Assembly: GCA_945888475.1 (NCBI GenBank)
Contig: CAMDAB010000019.1
Span: 1 to 38,759 of the forward strand
Source: Saprospira grandis DSM 2844
GTDB lineage: Bacteria > Bacteroidota > Bacteroidia > Chitinophagales > Saprospiraceae
Length of the DNA: 38,759 nt
Direction of reading: 5' to 3'
Of this stretch, positions 26,401 through 37,200 are shown in pieces. The notes beneath the pieces were generated by a model. That model did no database searches. It was given only the letters and a program-made list of their open reading frames with translations, and was not told the origin of the DNA. A program made the position numbers and the translations under genes. The first letter of the stretch is position 1; each line of letters starts with the position of its first letter.

Positions 26401-29400
26401 GTCGGTAAATGATTCGGTATTTTATACTTTTACAAATGGCATCTGTTCTAACACTATTGGTGAAGAAGTTACCGTGTGGAAAAGACCGACCATTTTAGAT
26501 TCCATCCCATTATGGGTTTGCCAAAGTGATGATACTATATTTATTGGCAGAAATGCCAGTGGTCTCTATCTGACAAGAAACGGAACGACCTATACTTCGG
26601 ATGCTAATTATGTATATGAAAACAATCAGGGTATTACCAATGGGGTCGATTATTCCTATGATGAAAAAATAAATATCATGGCGCTGTCTTCTTCGAATGG
26701 AGGCTTATTGACCATCAATCCAGTTTTAGGGGCAGATCGATATGCTTTAGTCCCCCAACTGATTAGTGGAACGTCGACAGATATTACCCTTACTTTTACT
26801 TATAATCGAAATACCGATTATTTTACTGAACCAACAATTACGACCAATTATGTGATTGCTGCAGTGACAAAAACAGTCAATGTAGAAGTTCCAATTGCGG
26901 CACAAATAAGTCCTGCAATTCTTGATGATACTACTTTCTGCCAGGATAATAGTACGCAACAATTTTCAGGTATACCGAATGGAGGTCAGTACTATCTGAA
27001 TGGTGACTCATTGCCAAGTAACATTTTTAACCCAAATTCTTTGGTAGCGGGACTTGTAACTGGTGTTAATGCCAATATAGGAGTAAACAGGCTTACTTAT
27101 ATTTTTAGAGGAAATGCCTGTACCGATTCTGCCTCAACAAATATTCTTATTCCTGCTCAGTTTAGCATAACCATTACTGCGCAAAATGGACCCGACTATT
27201 GTCAGCTTGATGAGCCCGATTCCATCAGGGTATCGAGCTCAAACCCGTCCTTAATGGATAATTCAGCAAGTGTATTCTTGGTAAATACATTCAACTCCAC
27301 ACAATTATTTAATCCTGCTCTGCCGCCTGCCCAGCTGGGCCCAAATTTGGTGAAATGCATTGCTCGGGATATTTTTGGCTGTACAGCAGTAGACTCAACA
27401 ACATTAAATGTCAACCCAATGCCGAAACTTAGAATGCACAGTTTCGATCCGGATTATTGTCTCAATGATACACCTTTTAGTATAGAACTTTACGAGGACA
27501 CTATTTTTAATATCAATAATATAAGTGACTGGAATTTACAGGCAAATCAATACAATGCACCCTATAACAATTTTCAGGTAACACTAAGTGGTCATGGCGT
27601 TCAATTTGGGGGACTTAATCCAACAGCGCCTATCTATAATCCTTCGGCAGCAGGTACTGGCTTCGATACCATCCGCTATACCTTTACCAATACATTAACA
27701 GGATGTTCAAGTACCATCCTCGAAACAACCTTTATCAAACCACTACCTGCACTCACGCTCACAACAACGAATGGGAACCCGATAAACCCTGAATATTGCG
27801 AACGGGATACTTTCCCTGTCTTTGCAACTCCGGCAGGAGGGACTTTTCTAAACCTTCAGTATTTTTCAGGTGGTCCAAACTTTGATACAGCGTCCTCGCC
27901 GCCTATGTTCTATGCCAATATTCCGGGCATATTACCTGCAACAGATACTGAGATAATCGGTTACACCTATCAGGATCCCATAACCTTCTGTATAGATACC
28001 ATAAGGGATACGATTTTAGTTCGTAATTTCACCACGGATGCCACCATTGTTGGATTACCAAGTAATCCGATATGTGCCGATGATACCATTTATGTGTTAA
28101 ATCCCGGATTTGGAGCTGGTCCTCAGGTTACTGGTACATTTGGGTATTTATTCCCGGAAGATAGCGCAATGATTAGTAATCCGTCCACCAATACCGGCAA
28201 CTTCAATCCTTACCTTTCCGGCATTTATGACAGAGGCCGAGACGTTGTTGTAACCTATACCTACAACAGTAATAATTGTACCAATACGGTGTACGATACT
28301 GTGGCATTGAACCCTTTGCCGCAACTTCTAATTTTTATGCCCGGCGATACGCTCTTTAATTCTACTGACCCTGTCTTCCATATTTGTTTCAGTGCTGCTA
28401 CCTTTCCATTGCAGGGTTTCAATACCTACATGGGCTCAACAACGCCTATAACAAGAGATGCAATCGGGGGCCAATTTTACACAAGTAGTGGAAACGGAAT
28501 AGTACCTTCCTTTGGCTATTGGGATTATATCGCAGATTCGGCTCAAGCAGGATTAGATACGATTAATTTTGTGTATACAGACCCAAGAGGTTGTACCAAT
28601 ACCAGGTCGGAACCGATTGTTGTGGATACGGTGCCTGAGTTGGGTTTTGCAGGTTTCGATCCATTTAAATTAGATCCCAATACCAATCGTTTTGTTTATT
28701 GCGCCAACGATATGCCACATTTGGTGATACCTTCACCATTTGGCGGTGCTACTTATTGGAATAATAACCTCATTCCTTCCATTTTGTTCGAACTTCGACC
28801 AGATACGCTTGTCGTTGGAGGACAAACTACTATTCATCAGCTGAGGTATGTATTTATATCCGCAAGGTATCAAGGTGGTGGGGTTTGTAGTGATTTTGTT
28901 GACCAATACATTGAAGTCAGGCCTACGCCGATACTCACCTTGTCTGCCACAGTTCCTGATTTCTATTGTGTTTCGGACAGTACTGAGCGGATTATTCTCT
29001 CAGCTATACCTTCAGGAGGTGTTTTCGAGGATATTTCAAATCAGGCAAGTGGTGGAATTGTAATAGGTGGAATTGTGTCAGATAGCTTATTCGATCCAAT
29101 GGCACAGATGGGGCGTAGAATTGTAATGTACTATTATACCGATACAGCTGCTTTGTCAGGTTGCACCGATACCATTTCAAAAACAATAGACGTTTACAAT
29201 CTGCCCGACGTTGCTTTCGAAAGTGGTGGTGGTTGTGTCGGAGACGCTGTTTTATTCCAGCCAAATCCGGCAGGACTAAGCAACAGTTTCCCGGCAATCG
29301 ATAGTATTACCATGGCAATCTGGAATTATGGAGATGGAACAATCGATACGGTGACCACTTTCCCTAATCAGATTCTAGTGCCGGATCGTACACATATCTA

Positions 29401-31093
29401 TACGACTACAGGCGTTTATTTCCCTACATTGACGCTAGTCAATCGCGGAACCTGCGATACCAGTTTTACAAAAAGGATTGTCGTTTCACCAAAAGTTGTT
29501 GTAAATGACACAACACCATATTTTCAGGATTTTCAAGCCAGTCCAGGTGATTGGTTTCAGGATAATGAATTGGTATTCAATACTAATGGAGTCGATTCAC
29601 TTTGGGAATGGGGGCTTGCTGCCGGTCAAAGAATCACTACCTTACAAGAAAGTAACTTTGTTTGGGTAACTGACCTGGACAGTGCTTACCGCAGTGGTGA
29701 AAAAGGTTGGGTACTGAGTCCATGTTTCGACATCGGAACCCTGCGCCGTCCTATGGTTGCACTTGACATTTGGCGTGATACGCGCGAAGGAGTAGATGGA
29801 GTTATCATGCAATATTTCGACACTAGCCAAACCTGGGTGAATCTTGGAGTAAGAGAAAAGGGCATCAATTGGTACAACCCCTCTTATGTGATTGCCTCGC
29901 CGGGTGATCAGGCAGGCGCCCCAATAGGTTGGTCGGGCATTAGCAATAGCTGGGAAGATGCCCGTTACCGCCTCGACGTTGTCGGTGGAGATTTGCGCGG
30001 TCAGCGAAATCTGCGTTTGCGTCTTGCATTTGCTTCATCGCCAAACTCTGTGGTTGAAAATCTCGAAGGTTTCGCATTCGATAATTTCTACATCGGAAAC
30101 AGAACCCGTAGTGTGCTTTTGGAACATTTTACCAACCAAAGCTATAGCGGAATGAGTCAAATTGAAACAGATCTTTACAGTACGGTGTATGATAACTTAT
30201 ATGGCAGAGATGTCAATCTAGTACAATATCATACCGAGTATAACAGTTTCGATTATTTGCATCAACAGTCCCTTGCCGAATCGAATTCCAGGGTTTTATA
30301 CTATGGTATCAACAACGCTGATCAGATACGTATCAATGGCCAGAGTTTGCTGAGCAGAACCAGTGATTTAGTAAACGGGGGAGAAGAAACGCTCGACATG
30401 CAAATGCTTCAGGATGCCAAATTCAAAATCAGACTTTATCCGGTCAGCATCCAACAGGGTAATATGACAATTACTGCCGATGTTTCAGCATTGGAAGATA
30501 TCAGCTATGATGACTACGCTTTGCATGTAGTGGTGACCGAAGATTCTATCGAATCCTTGCAAAGCCATAATCTGATGTCGGTCGTTAGAACAATGCGTCC
30601 CGATCCTTCGGGTACTACCTTGCCAGGTACCTGGGTTGCTGGAGACTTATTACAGGTTGCAAATAGCTGGGACTTTGCCTCTGTTTCAGGCATTACGTAC
30701 AACCCCAATAACTTAAAAGTGGTGGTTTTTGTGCAAAACCGCAATAGCAAAGAGGTTTATCAGGTAGCCACATCGCGCAACCTCAATATCTTCAACGGAC
30801 CAGTGAGCAATGTGGATGAAATTGCCATGGAAGAGGGCAAAGAAATTCTGGATATGAACCTTTATCCGAATCCAACCCAAAACTATTTCAATGTTGAATT
30901 CAGCAATGAACTCAAAGGGGAATATAACTGGAAAGTAGTGGATGTCACGGGAAGAGTACTTAGAAATGGCAGGGCAGAGGCTGGTACCCAAACTATTTTG
31001 GTCAATACCGAAAATTTCAGCCCTGGTATTTATATTTTTAGCATCAATAATAAAAATGTTTACGCACAGCGCAAAGTAATCATTGCAAGGTAA
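20489..31093 (+). CDS. giant multidomain T9SS surface protein with Ig-like repeats
   Basis: Predicted surface or secreted protein of 3534 residues, probably an adhesin. The start is the ATG before RSLYFLFSILLSTNLFSQ (signal peptide); a TTG seven codons earlier is ignored. Residues about 45-590 are beta-propeller-like repeats of the SBBP kind (DGNVYLTGSFS, DNVFVAGNF, NNVFIGGTYF, EGYVFLGGK), with an FGG run at 561-574 in the last. About 600-1610 hold twelve Ig-like repeats, most with a CxxC before the core Trp. About 1610-2900 hold a second repeat type (YC, PxGGxF, YTY). A PKD domain follows (about 2907-3000, WNYGDGT), then a cleaved-adhesin/jellyroll domain (about 3009-3204), an Omp28-like segment without its cysteines (about 3208-3437) and the T9SS tail (LYPNPTQN to GIYIFSI). 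The frame is intact throughout. Confidence 0.9.
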   Translation: MRSLYFLFSILLSTNLFSQSNINTIWADNDDDEGDPSSATSLSTMAVSTGTSGVYFPGEKTRGCVTDIDGNVYLTGSFSKKINNSNKKKSVYVYCYGPNGDLKWESDIHSSTHDIDPVDNSIAIGTDGIYVLAQTYIDGTTSVSITDTSGTVSVLSNNVDSTRGIVVKFSFTGQRSNFSFLKYTKSGATGYDQVYPVDIQVDQFDNVFVAGNFNGSIYSSSNNGILRSNTCSGTAGNDVFIFKFSSSLYNVWTKSLDFLNSASLGGIAVDGNNVFIGGTYFNAGNNLQNVNNTSGFWNLGQVPVFTAPTCSNSTPITLNTCYTGGFLVKLDQDGNFVWNKKLQSQSTNCRSSSIVDVEAKNGIIYILGTSSNLDMNFSGTNKVLTPSNGLSYTFGFISKVIDNSSTELSVNWTQLIELSDGFIYGGYPNASVLHIDNNNNVYGLFYTWANSSNFLEVYNTPFTSVSNPSKVTTSSRGLGSKDIIFVKYTSAGNRVWANVIGGSGEDEGSGIATDSEGYVFLGGKTQLSPDLDPTASSYILSTSGVSPIKFDDFGFYDPFEFGGFGGFGGFGGFGFYSFDPASDGFIAKYGCHKVEIIPEKDTFCAGEVITLNAYSRCRGCSYTYQWRDLMNGTTITTTNPFYSFTGNSGTNQIILQATEANTDCVVYDTLDILINPAVTVSASPTTITVCPGALVSFSASASPAVGVSYNWYKFADTILQGSSANFSATDPGTYTVVADINGCQSSFNVNLDNHTPYSPLVYPNNPAICGSGGAFLQILDCPGCNYVWTPPPASTSSSTSNTITADVPGNYGVNIVDPFGCQQTLSASVGTAAFLTPPIAAINANNQTINALCNNQPLVLTSIPYGTGNGQCATCLYSWSDGTSGPYAFAFNPGTYSVTVTDALTGCIGSSSNLVIRNSTFPAPTITGAPGSVCTNISPAAGVSSAYLELINPCAGCVYSWINNDTSLANYGLILPVSNSSVSVTIPGDYYLRMTDTFGCVSNSAVLNVGADTASRPLIRATTNTLCGNNTVTLSTPDCNNCSYQWYLNNALITNANSYQYSGNIAGIYKVEVTYENSCVRFSNDTTIINNANSFLPQIGPAEPYLCNGAPISLYLTSPTNFLTPPYWTYQWYFNGAPLIAEEGYVLNATQAGDYYLEVRNLGGCLKATNILTVNNSVAGSNPNITTSSPYICSTLANDTVTLNGITSTCNDCIYQWVLGNTAILGGDSTQIFATSAGGYYFSVIDTISGCLYISPVFEVRDTQYIAPAISTAGNICSTDPVIISTTACAGCTYEWQWQPTGTATTFTSLGLSAQNTYSATATGNYKVVVTDASDCPTPNSNSVPVTILPFNAQLALLGSSNICNANSSYILAQPNRTICPNCEYYWYRNGVGVVVPLTSDTLQVTQGGAYYVVVKQTYPSFSTTPYSFGCEDISDTLTFSDISVSVDLESSAAAICGPSGQVTLDVNSCSACSYAWFYDGDTTIAGGGLNYIPLSGVNDTFYTVNGAAAEGMYKIRITKAGCQVFDSILLVDVPAPVYTLDSSSAPYANICGGAPITLTASCVSNCNLPITYQWYKNSVPIAGAIGASNLVISAGDYQLVTIDNNGCVTSPPTTTVIEVNPPSGFGLVLDPVSVVPLTNADFNLDPYLNPSSLQTVNSYSSVPQPAAIVAGDKFSPASAGSGPHLVSYTYNFQNCSFVARDTIQVLSPMAVDVVNLNASAPPYESCLFDNIRFILSNFTFAPNQILFPTSSTTFDTVTVSNAGLTQFAGVWSGNINVIVPNGAVTGKVVFRDSVLGDRFQAPFFLVVQNPAVALSLNGVPQPLCSNADTIVLSGFPAGGSFEAAYSDSTNVIITSLMSGNNFLVENISDYDLVSGSRFLKLTYTYTPTYSNNADFCPDVIDSLNVQVNNMELDSIEYTPISETQSNVPLATLTRLIWPLENRNYPGNYVGTYVTGNNIQANTLPIPSNATSVNDSVFYTFTNGICSNTIGEEVTVWKRPTILDSIPLWVCQSDDTIFIGRNASGLYLTRNGTTYTSDANYVYENNQGITNGVDYSYDEKINIMALSSSNGGLLTINPVLGADRYALVPQLISGTSTDITLTFTYNRNTDYFTEPTITTNYVIAAVTKTVNVEVPIAAQISPAILDDTTFCQDNSTQQFSGIPNGGQYYLNGDSLPSNIFNPNSLVAGLVTGVNANIGVNRLTYIFRGNACTDSASTNILIPAQFSITITAQNGPDYCQLDEPDSIRVSSSNPSLMDNSASVFLVNTFNSTQLFNPALPPAQLGPNLVKCIARDIFGCTAVDSTTLNVNPMPKLRMHSFDPDYCLNDTPFSIELYEDTIFNINNISDWNLQANQYNAPYNNFQVTLSGHGVQFGGLNPTAPIYNPSAAGTGFDTIRYTFTNTLTGCSSTILETTFIKPLPALTLTTTNGNPINPEYCERDTFPVFATPAGGTFLNLQYFSGGPNFDTASSPPMFYANIPGILPATDTEIIGYTYQDPITFCIDTIRDTILVRNFTTDATIVGLPSNPICADDTIYVLNPGFGAGPQVTGTFGYLFPEDSAMISNPSTNTGNFNPYLSGIYDRGRDVVVTYTYNSNNCTNTVYDTVALNPLPQLLIFMPGDTLFNSTDPVFHICFSAATFPLQGFNTYMGSTTPITRDAIGGQFYTSSGNGIVPSFGYWDYIADSAQAGLDTINFVYTDPRGCTNTRSEPIVVDTVPELGFAGFDPFKLDPNTNRFVYCANDMPHLVIPSPFGGATYWNNNLIPSILFELRPDTLVVGGQTTIHQLRYVFISARYQGGGVCSDFVDQYIEVRPTPILTLSATVPDFYCVSDSTERIILSAIPSGGVFEDISNQASGGIVIGGIVSDSLFDPMAQMGRRIVMYYYTDTAALSGCTDTISKTIDVYNLPDVAFESGGGCVGDAVLFQPNPAGLSNSFPAIDSITMAIWNYGDGTIDTVTTFPNQILVPDRTHIYTTTGVYFPTLTLVNRGTCDTSFTKRIVVSPKVVVNDTTPYFQDFQASPGDWFQDNELVFNTNGVDSLWEWGLAAGQRITTLQESNFVWVTDLDSAYRSGEKGWVLSPCFDIGTLRRPMVALDIWRDTREGVDGVIMQYFDTSQTWVNLGVREKGINWYNPSYVIASPGDQAGAPIGWSGISNSWEDARYRLDVVGGDLRGQRNLRLRLAFASSPNSVVENLEGFAFDNFYIGNRTRSVLLEHFTNQSYSGMSQIETDLYSTVYDNLYGRDVNLVQYHTEYNSFDYLHQQSLAESNSRVLYYGINNADQIRINGQSLLSRTSDLVNGGEETLDMQMLQDAKFKIRLYPVSIQQGNMTITADVSALEDISYDDYALHVVVTEDSIESLQSHNLMSVVRTMRPDPSGTTLPGTWVAGDLLQVANSWDFASVSGITYNPNNLKVVVFVQNRNSKEVYQVATSRNLNIFNGPVSNVDEIAMEEGKEILDMNLYPNPTQNYFNVEFSNELKGEYNWKVVDVTGRVLRNGRAEAGTQTILVNTENFSPGIYIFSINNKNVYAQRKVIIAR

Positions 31094-31098
31094 TCAAG

Positions 31099-31131
31099 GC
31101 AGCGCCAAGGTCATAGCGGCCATGGCGCTGC
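31099..31131 (+). terminator. hairpin after the giant gene, possible terminator
   Basis: A 9-bp perfect stem, GCAGCGCCA (31099-31107) with TGGCGCTGC (31123-31131), and a 15-base loop, just after the stop codon. It is followed by an A-run where a canonical plus-strand terminator would have a T-run, so function is uncertain. Confidence 0.4.
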
Positions 31132-31233
31132 AAAAAAAATTAACCAAAAATTTATAATATCAGATTCCAATTTTTCAAAACAATCTGATTATTTTAAAGC
31201 TATATTTCCCAAATGCTATATAAATTGAAAGAT

Positions 31234-34200
31234 ATGAAAACTTTTAATCTCCAGATTTTACTTGTTTTGTTTTTTGTAGGAGTAGGGGAGTTGTGGGGGC
31301 AGACTTGTGGTACCACTGGAATACAACTTATTAGATTAGATAATTCTGCAAGTGTGGTTAGTGTTACAACACCATCTGCTACTGCAAATGTATGTAAAGG
31401 GGAATTAAATAGATATAGATTGGTAATATCTGGCATTACTTCTGATCAGACTGTAACATACACTTATAATTCAGCAATTATTATTCAAAGTGGTACGAGT
31501 TGCACTTCCGGTTCTGGATGCACTCAATCAGCATTTGAATTTTATGTTTCTCCTTCTATTTCTGCAAATGAGCCTATAGAAGCTTTAGTTACAGGTCCAA
31601 CATGTACCTCAAGTACTTTTACTCTTACAATAAACGCTGGAAGAGTAATGCCATCAGCTTCAGTACAAAATACATCAAATAACACACATCAGCCGCCAAC
31701 ACAAGGACCAGCTAATGGCGTAAGTACATCAAGCAATAGTATAGGATGTGAAAATACTACAGTAAATTTATCCGTGGCAAGTTCATGTACAAATTGCAGC
31801 AGCTTTGTATGGTCAAGTGGACAAACTACAAACCCCTACGCAGCCTCCTTGAGTTCATCAAACCATGTTGTTACACTTACTGCAACATCTATTGACGGAT
31901 GTAAAATACAGGATGTACACACTGTAAATGTAAAATCAAAACCCACTTTGAGTGCGATAACAGTCTCAAATGTTTGTGTAGGTAATCCTGCAGTGTCATC
32001 TGTTACGGCAACAAACTTTTCATCAATTAATGCTTCAGGTGCAACTGTGTCATACAGTTGGAGTATCAGTGGACCTTCAAGTCAATCTGTTACGAATAGT
32101 ACTAATTTATCAAATAATTCCTGGCCAACGTCTAGTATTATGACACAGGGTGCATACTTAATGTCAGTTTCTGCAACTGCAGTTTACACTCAATCTTCTA
32201 ATAATATATCATGTATTTCTTCCGCTTCAACATCAAATTTCACTGTAAATCCAAATCCTTCTATAACTGTAACTGTTTCAAGTTCTGCTACGGTTTGTAG
32301 TGGACAGTCTGTTACACTTACCGCAAGTGGCGGAGTAAGTTATTTGTGGAGCACGGGTGCAACTACTGCAGCTATAACAACGTCACCACTTACAAGTACA
32401 GTTTTTTCTGTCACAGGCACCAATGCGAATAGTTGCACTGGAACAGCATCCCAAAATATTACTGTTAATCCTGTAGTAACACTCACACCCAAAATATCAT
32501 TAAGTGGACAAACCGCAACGTTGCCAAGTGCCTGTGTGGGAAATATTATTGATGTCACATTTACAAATGATTTTTCCAGTCAAACTGCTCCTAATTTAAA
32601 TAATCCATCAAAATGGAGTTGGGGTACATCGCCCGGTGCAAGTGGAAGTACTACGACCAGCATCACAAATTTTACCCTTTCAAGTGCCGGAAGCTTTACC
32701 TGGAGCGGGACCTACACAAATAATAATAACTGTATCTCAAGTTTTAGTACCAGTTTAAACGTAAACAGCAATCCAGTTGTGTCAATTACAGGACCATCAA
32801 CCCAGCAGTGTAGTGGGACAACAGTAACATTAACAGCAACGAATGGGTCTGTAGCCTGGGGTAGCTCAAATATTAGTACTTGGGAACTTGACAATGTAGC
32901 AATAACTGGAACTACTTCAACGAACCCCTATACTACAACACTTACCAATAATACGGGAGGTACCATATCTAGTGTATTTAGTGTTTTGGTACAGGATGTA
33001 AACGGGTGTAAGACAGAAGGCACTAAATCAATTAGTATTAGTCCATCCTTTTCAGCGGATTTGGATGCTTCTTCCAGCGCCTGTCAAAATACAAATGTAA
33101 CTATTGAGCCTACTGTAAACGGTGGATTAGCTCCATTTACATATATATGGAGTTCACCTTCCGGAGCTACTTGTTCCGGCTCCTCTTGTGGATATCAAAA
33201 CATTCCTGTTGGAACTTATAATTTTTCAGTAACAATTTCTGATGCGAGTTCAAGTGGTTGTAGTCAAGTAGTAAGCCAAGTACTAACTGTTGCCGATTGT
33301 GGAAATGTAACCATTCAATCTAACATACCTACCTCATCAAACGATCATGTATGCCTGGGCGATTTTGTAGTATTGACTGCTCAATGTACAGGTTGCACTC
33401 AGTCTCCTTTAATATATTCGTGGAGCTCTGGAAGTACTTTGCCTAGCTTATCATTTCCAATAACTTCATCTTTGCCTGATAATATTGTTCTTGCGGTTAC
33501 GGTTGGTTATTATAAGGATCTTGGTGGAAATTCAGTCTATGAGCAGATTGGAAATGCTGAAATATCTATTACGGTATCTAAACCTAGTTTAGAAAGTGTA
33601 AAAGACACTTCTGTTTGTGAAGGCAGTCCTTTTGATTTAATGGCATCTTGTCCCGGTTGTGCAACCAATTTAACTTATGATTGGTCTCAATTGTCATCTT
33701 TAAACAGTGGGCAACTTGTAGGTCAGACTCAGACAACCCCAATAACTTTGTTTTCAATACCTTCACTAGATACCACCAAGAATTTTTTTATTAAAGTAAC
33801 TGATGCTTACGGATGCGAAAGTTCCAAAACTATGAGGGTAACATACAAACCTCTTCCATCCACTTTTATTGATCAGGGGGCAACTGCTAGGTATTGCCCT
33901 ACTTCCTCCGTAGCGCTTACAACCACAACAGCCAACTGTCAGAACTGTACCTACAGTTGGAGTACTAGTCAGGTTTCGCCTAATATCAGTGTTAATCAAG
34001 ATAATGTATATAGGGTTACGACCACAAATAATGGTTGTTCAGAAGTTGATGCGGTTACTGTTACTAAATATTCCCTACCTGTTCCCATTATAGAAACTGC
34101 TTCAGGAACTGATCTATCAAACCAGGCCTCCCCAAATAATGTAGTTTATATTTGCGGCAACCCGACTACTTTACAAATAGATCCAACATCATGCATAGGT

Positions 34201-37200
34201 TGTGGATTTAATTGGAATACAGGAGCTACTACGCCAAGTATTACAGTTTCAGGAAATGGTGGATATTTTGTCCAAGCGGTCGATGCCAATGGCTGTATCG
34301 GCTATTCTGGTCCTGTTTTTGCAATTTCTTCTGCCATTGGTCAAAATTCAGTTGCAAGTGCTAGTCCTGCTAATATCTGTAACTCAAGTCCTGCTGTTTT
34401 AAACATTGATCCATGTTCTGGATGTACTTATGCCTGGTATAGCACTGCAAGTCCAACAACTATACTTGGGAATGACCGTACTTTTTCAACAACTGTTAGT
34501 GGCAATTATTTTGCAAGAACTAGAAATTTCAACGGATGTGTCTACAATTCAAACATCGTAAATATTTCTGCTATTTCAGTTACAAGGCCATCTTTTACAC
34601 TCAGTGCCGATACTATATGTAATGCTACAGGCACAATTCCTGCTTCTACAAGCCTGCTTACAACAAATTCAGGTGTAGGATTTAGTTACCAGTGGTATAA
34701 GGATGGACTAGCGGTAAGTGCTGCTACCGACTCCAGCTTTATGACAAATTTATCTGGAATTTATTATGTAGGTGTAACTTATCCTAATGGTTGTACAGAA
34801 TACTCATTGCCGGATACAATTGTTTCTGTAAACTTTACACCAATAATCAATACGCCATCAAGTACGGTTATTTGTGGAGATGAGTCAATAAATCTTTTAA
34901 CATCCGCTCTTCCAGGTTATACCTATCAATGGTATTACAATGGAAATTTAATAAGTGCTGCTCAGAATTCAAGCTATTCAGCAAATCTACAGGGTAGTTA
35001 TGTGGTTATGGTAACAAATAATTTTGGATGTTCCAGAGCAACTTCATCCGTTTCTTTGACTCGTTCCAGTAACGTGCAGAATGTAGATGCTTATCCAAAT
35101 TTCACCGAGATATGCCCGGGAGAGACAGCTAATCTTCAGGTAACCTTATGTCCAAATTGTTTCTACCAATGGTTTGATGCATCAACTGGTTCAAATTTAA
35201 CTGCCAGCCTAACCACAAATTATCAATTTCCTGTAACTTCGAGCGGTAGATATTATGCCAGAACAAATGATGGTAGTTGCTTATCCAACTCCGATACCAT
35301 ACAGGTCGTCTCCCTTCCCGTCATCACTCCATCTATCAACACCAATGCAAACATAGTCTGTAATGGCGTAACTCCTAGAATCTTCACTCAAAGCTGTAAT
35401 TCCTGTACTTATACCTGGAAAAGAAACGGAAGTATTATATTTGGTGCACTTAATGATACTTTTCTCATTGTATCGGATGTTTCTGATGCAGGAGTTTACG
35501 CTCTTGAAATTACATACCCGAATGGATGTACCGGTATTTCGAACAGTATCACCATTACAGACGGATCTTATCCATTGAATATAAGTGTAGCAGATAATAT
35601 TATTTGTAACAGCGATAATGAACTCATCAGCTCAGTTGCCTCATTGCCTGCTGTTTGTAATCTTGGGTGTAGTTATCAGTGGTTGAGAAATAACATAGCC
35701 ATAAGTGGATCAAATTTTCCCAATTTCACAGCAAATAGTGGCGGTAACTACAAATTGGTCATGAGGGACTCCCGTGGATGTTCTGAAGAATCGAATGTGA
35801 TTCCTCTCACTGCAATCGACCTCATTCCCTCCATCACATCCACATCCACCGCCATTTGCGGAAATGACGCAATTCGCCTAAGTTATCCCGACTCTGCCAG
35901 TTGTTTAGGCTGTTTTTACGAGTGGCAAAAAGGAGGTAGTGCGGCAGTTTTTGGAACAAACACAAATCCTTTTTACTTGACAGATGCAGGAGCCAATGCA
36001 GTGGGCGTCTATTCTCTAGAGGTAACTCAATCTGGATGTACAGCCTTATCGAATTTGATTTCACTGAATCAGATATCAGGATTGAGTATTCCCGTTGCTT
36101 CAACCGACCAGAATATTTGTAATGGAGATACCACAACTATTTACAGAGTTGGCGGTGGCTGTGTTGATTGTCAGTTTCAGTGGTTATTATCGGGAGTGCC
36201 AATTTTATCAGCAACTACGCCTTCGCTTACAGTAAGCAATCCTGGAAATTACTCATTGCAAATGACCATAGGCACAAATGGATGTAGAGATACTTCTACT
36301 GTAATTAGTTTGTTACCTGTTCAATCACCAATTGACTCCTTAAATCTCGAATTTGTTTCTTATTCCCCATTGACCAGTACAGGGCCTTCCCTCAACTTGC
36401 AAAATGCGGTTTTCCCTTCCACAACAGCCTTGGCTTCAGTGAATGATACTTTCTATAGCCAACCCTTCAATGCTGCATTTGCTGCAAATTCCGGACTTTC
36501 AGGCCCAAGAAATGATACATTGAATCCAGGAGATGCAGGTCCGGGTTTTCACAGAATTTATTACCAGTTTGATACACTTGGATGCAGCTTTGTGTACGAT
36601 GACATTTTACTGGTATTTGGTGAGCCAAGCGTAAGCATTACAAATGAGAATAACAATGCTCCGCAATTCGAAGCCTGTGTGGCAGATACTATTCAATTGT
36701 CAGTATTCAATATGCCTTTTCAAATAGCAAATGTTTATCTTTTTAATGAAAACAATACCTATTTTTCAGTACCAATAAATTCAAGTAATTTAACACCAAC
36801 AATCTATGGGGGAGCAACTGTTTACAACGGTACCATACGCCTTGGTATTCCCGACAATGCCTATTCATCCTTTATGCTGGTTACCTCAGCAGGAAATATT
36901 GATAGTTTTGTCACCCCATTCCTGTTGATTCACAATACCAATCTTGATATTTCAGGTCTCCCTGGCGTGGTATGTTCAGCAAATCCGCCGCTAGCACTTA
37001 CTGGAACACCTGCGGGTGGCTTCTTCACAGCTCAGTATTTCTCGGGCGGAACCCTTGCACAAGGTGCAGCGGTAACTGGGGCTTTTACAGGCAATAACTT
37101 TAATACAGGCGCCATGACAAGAGCCTCCTATGGCAACGATATGATGCAGACTGTCAGGGTAGTGTACAATTATTCCAATTCATTTACCAATGGCATAGGT

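Noticed and set aside
31099-31140. Confident intrinsic terminator for the giant gene
   Set aside because: The hairpin is strong but is followed by an A-run on the coding strand, not a T-run, so it is kept only as a low-confidence site.
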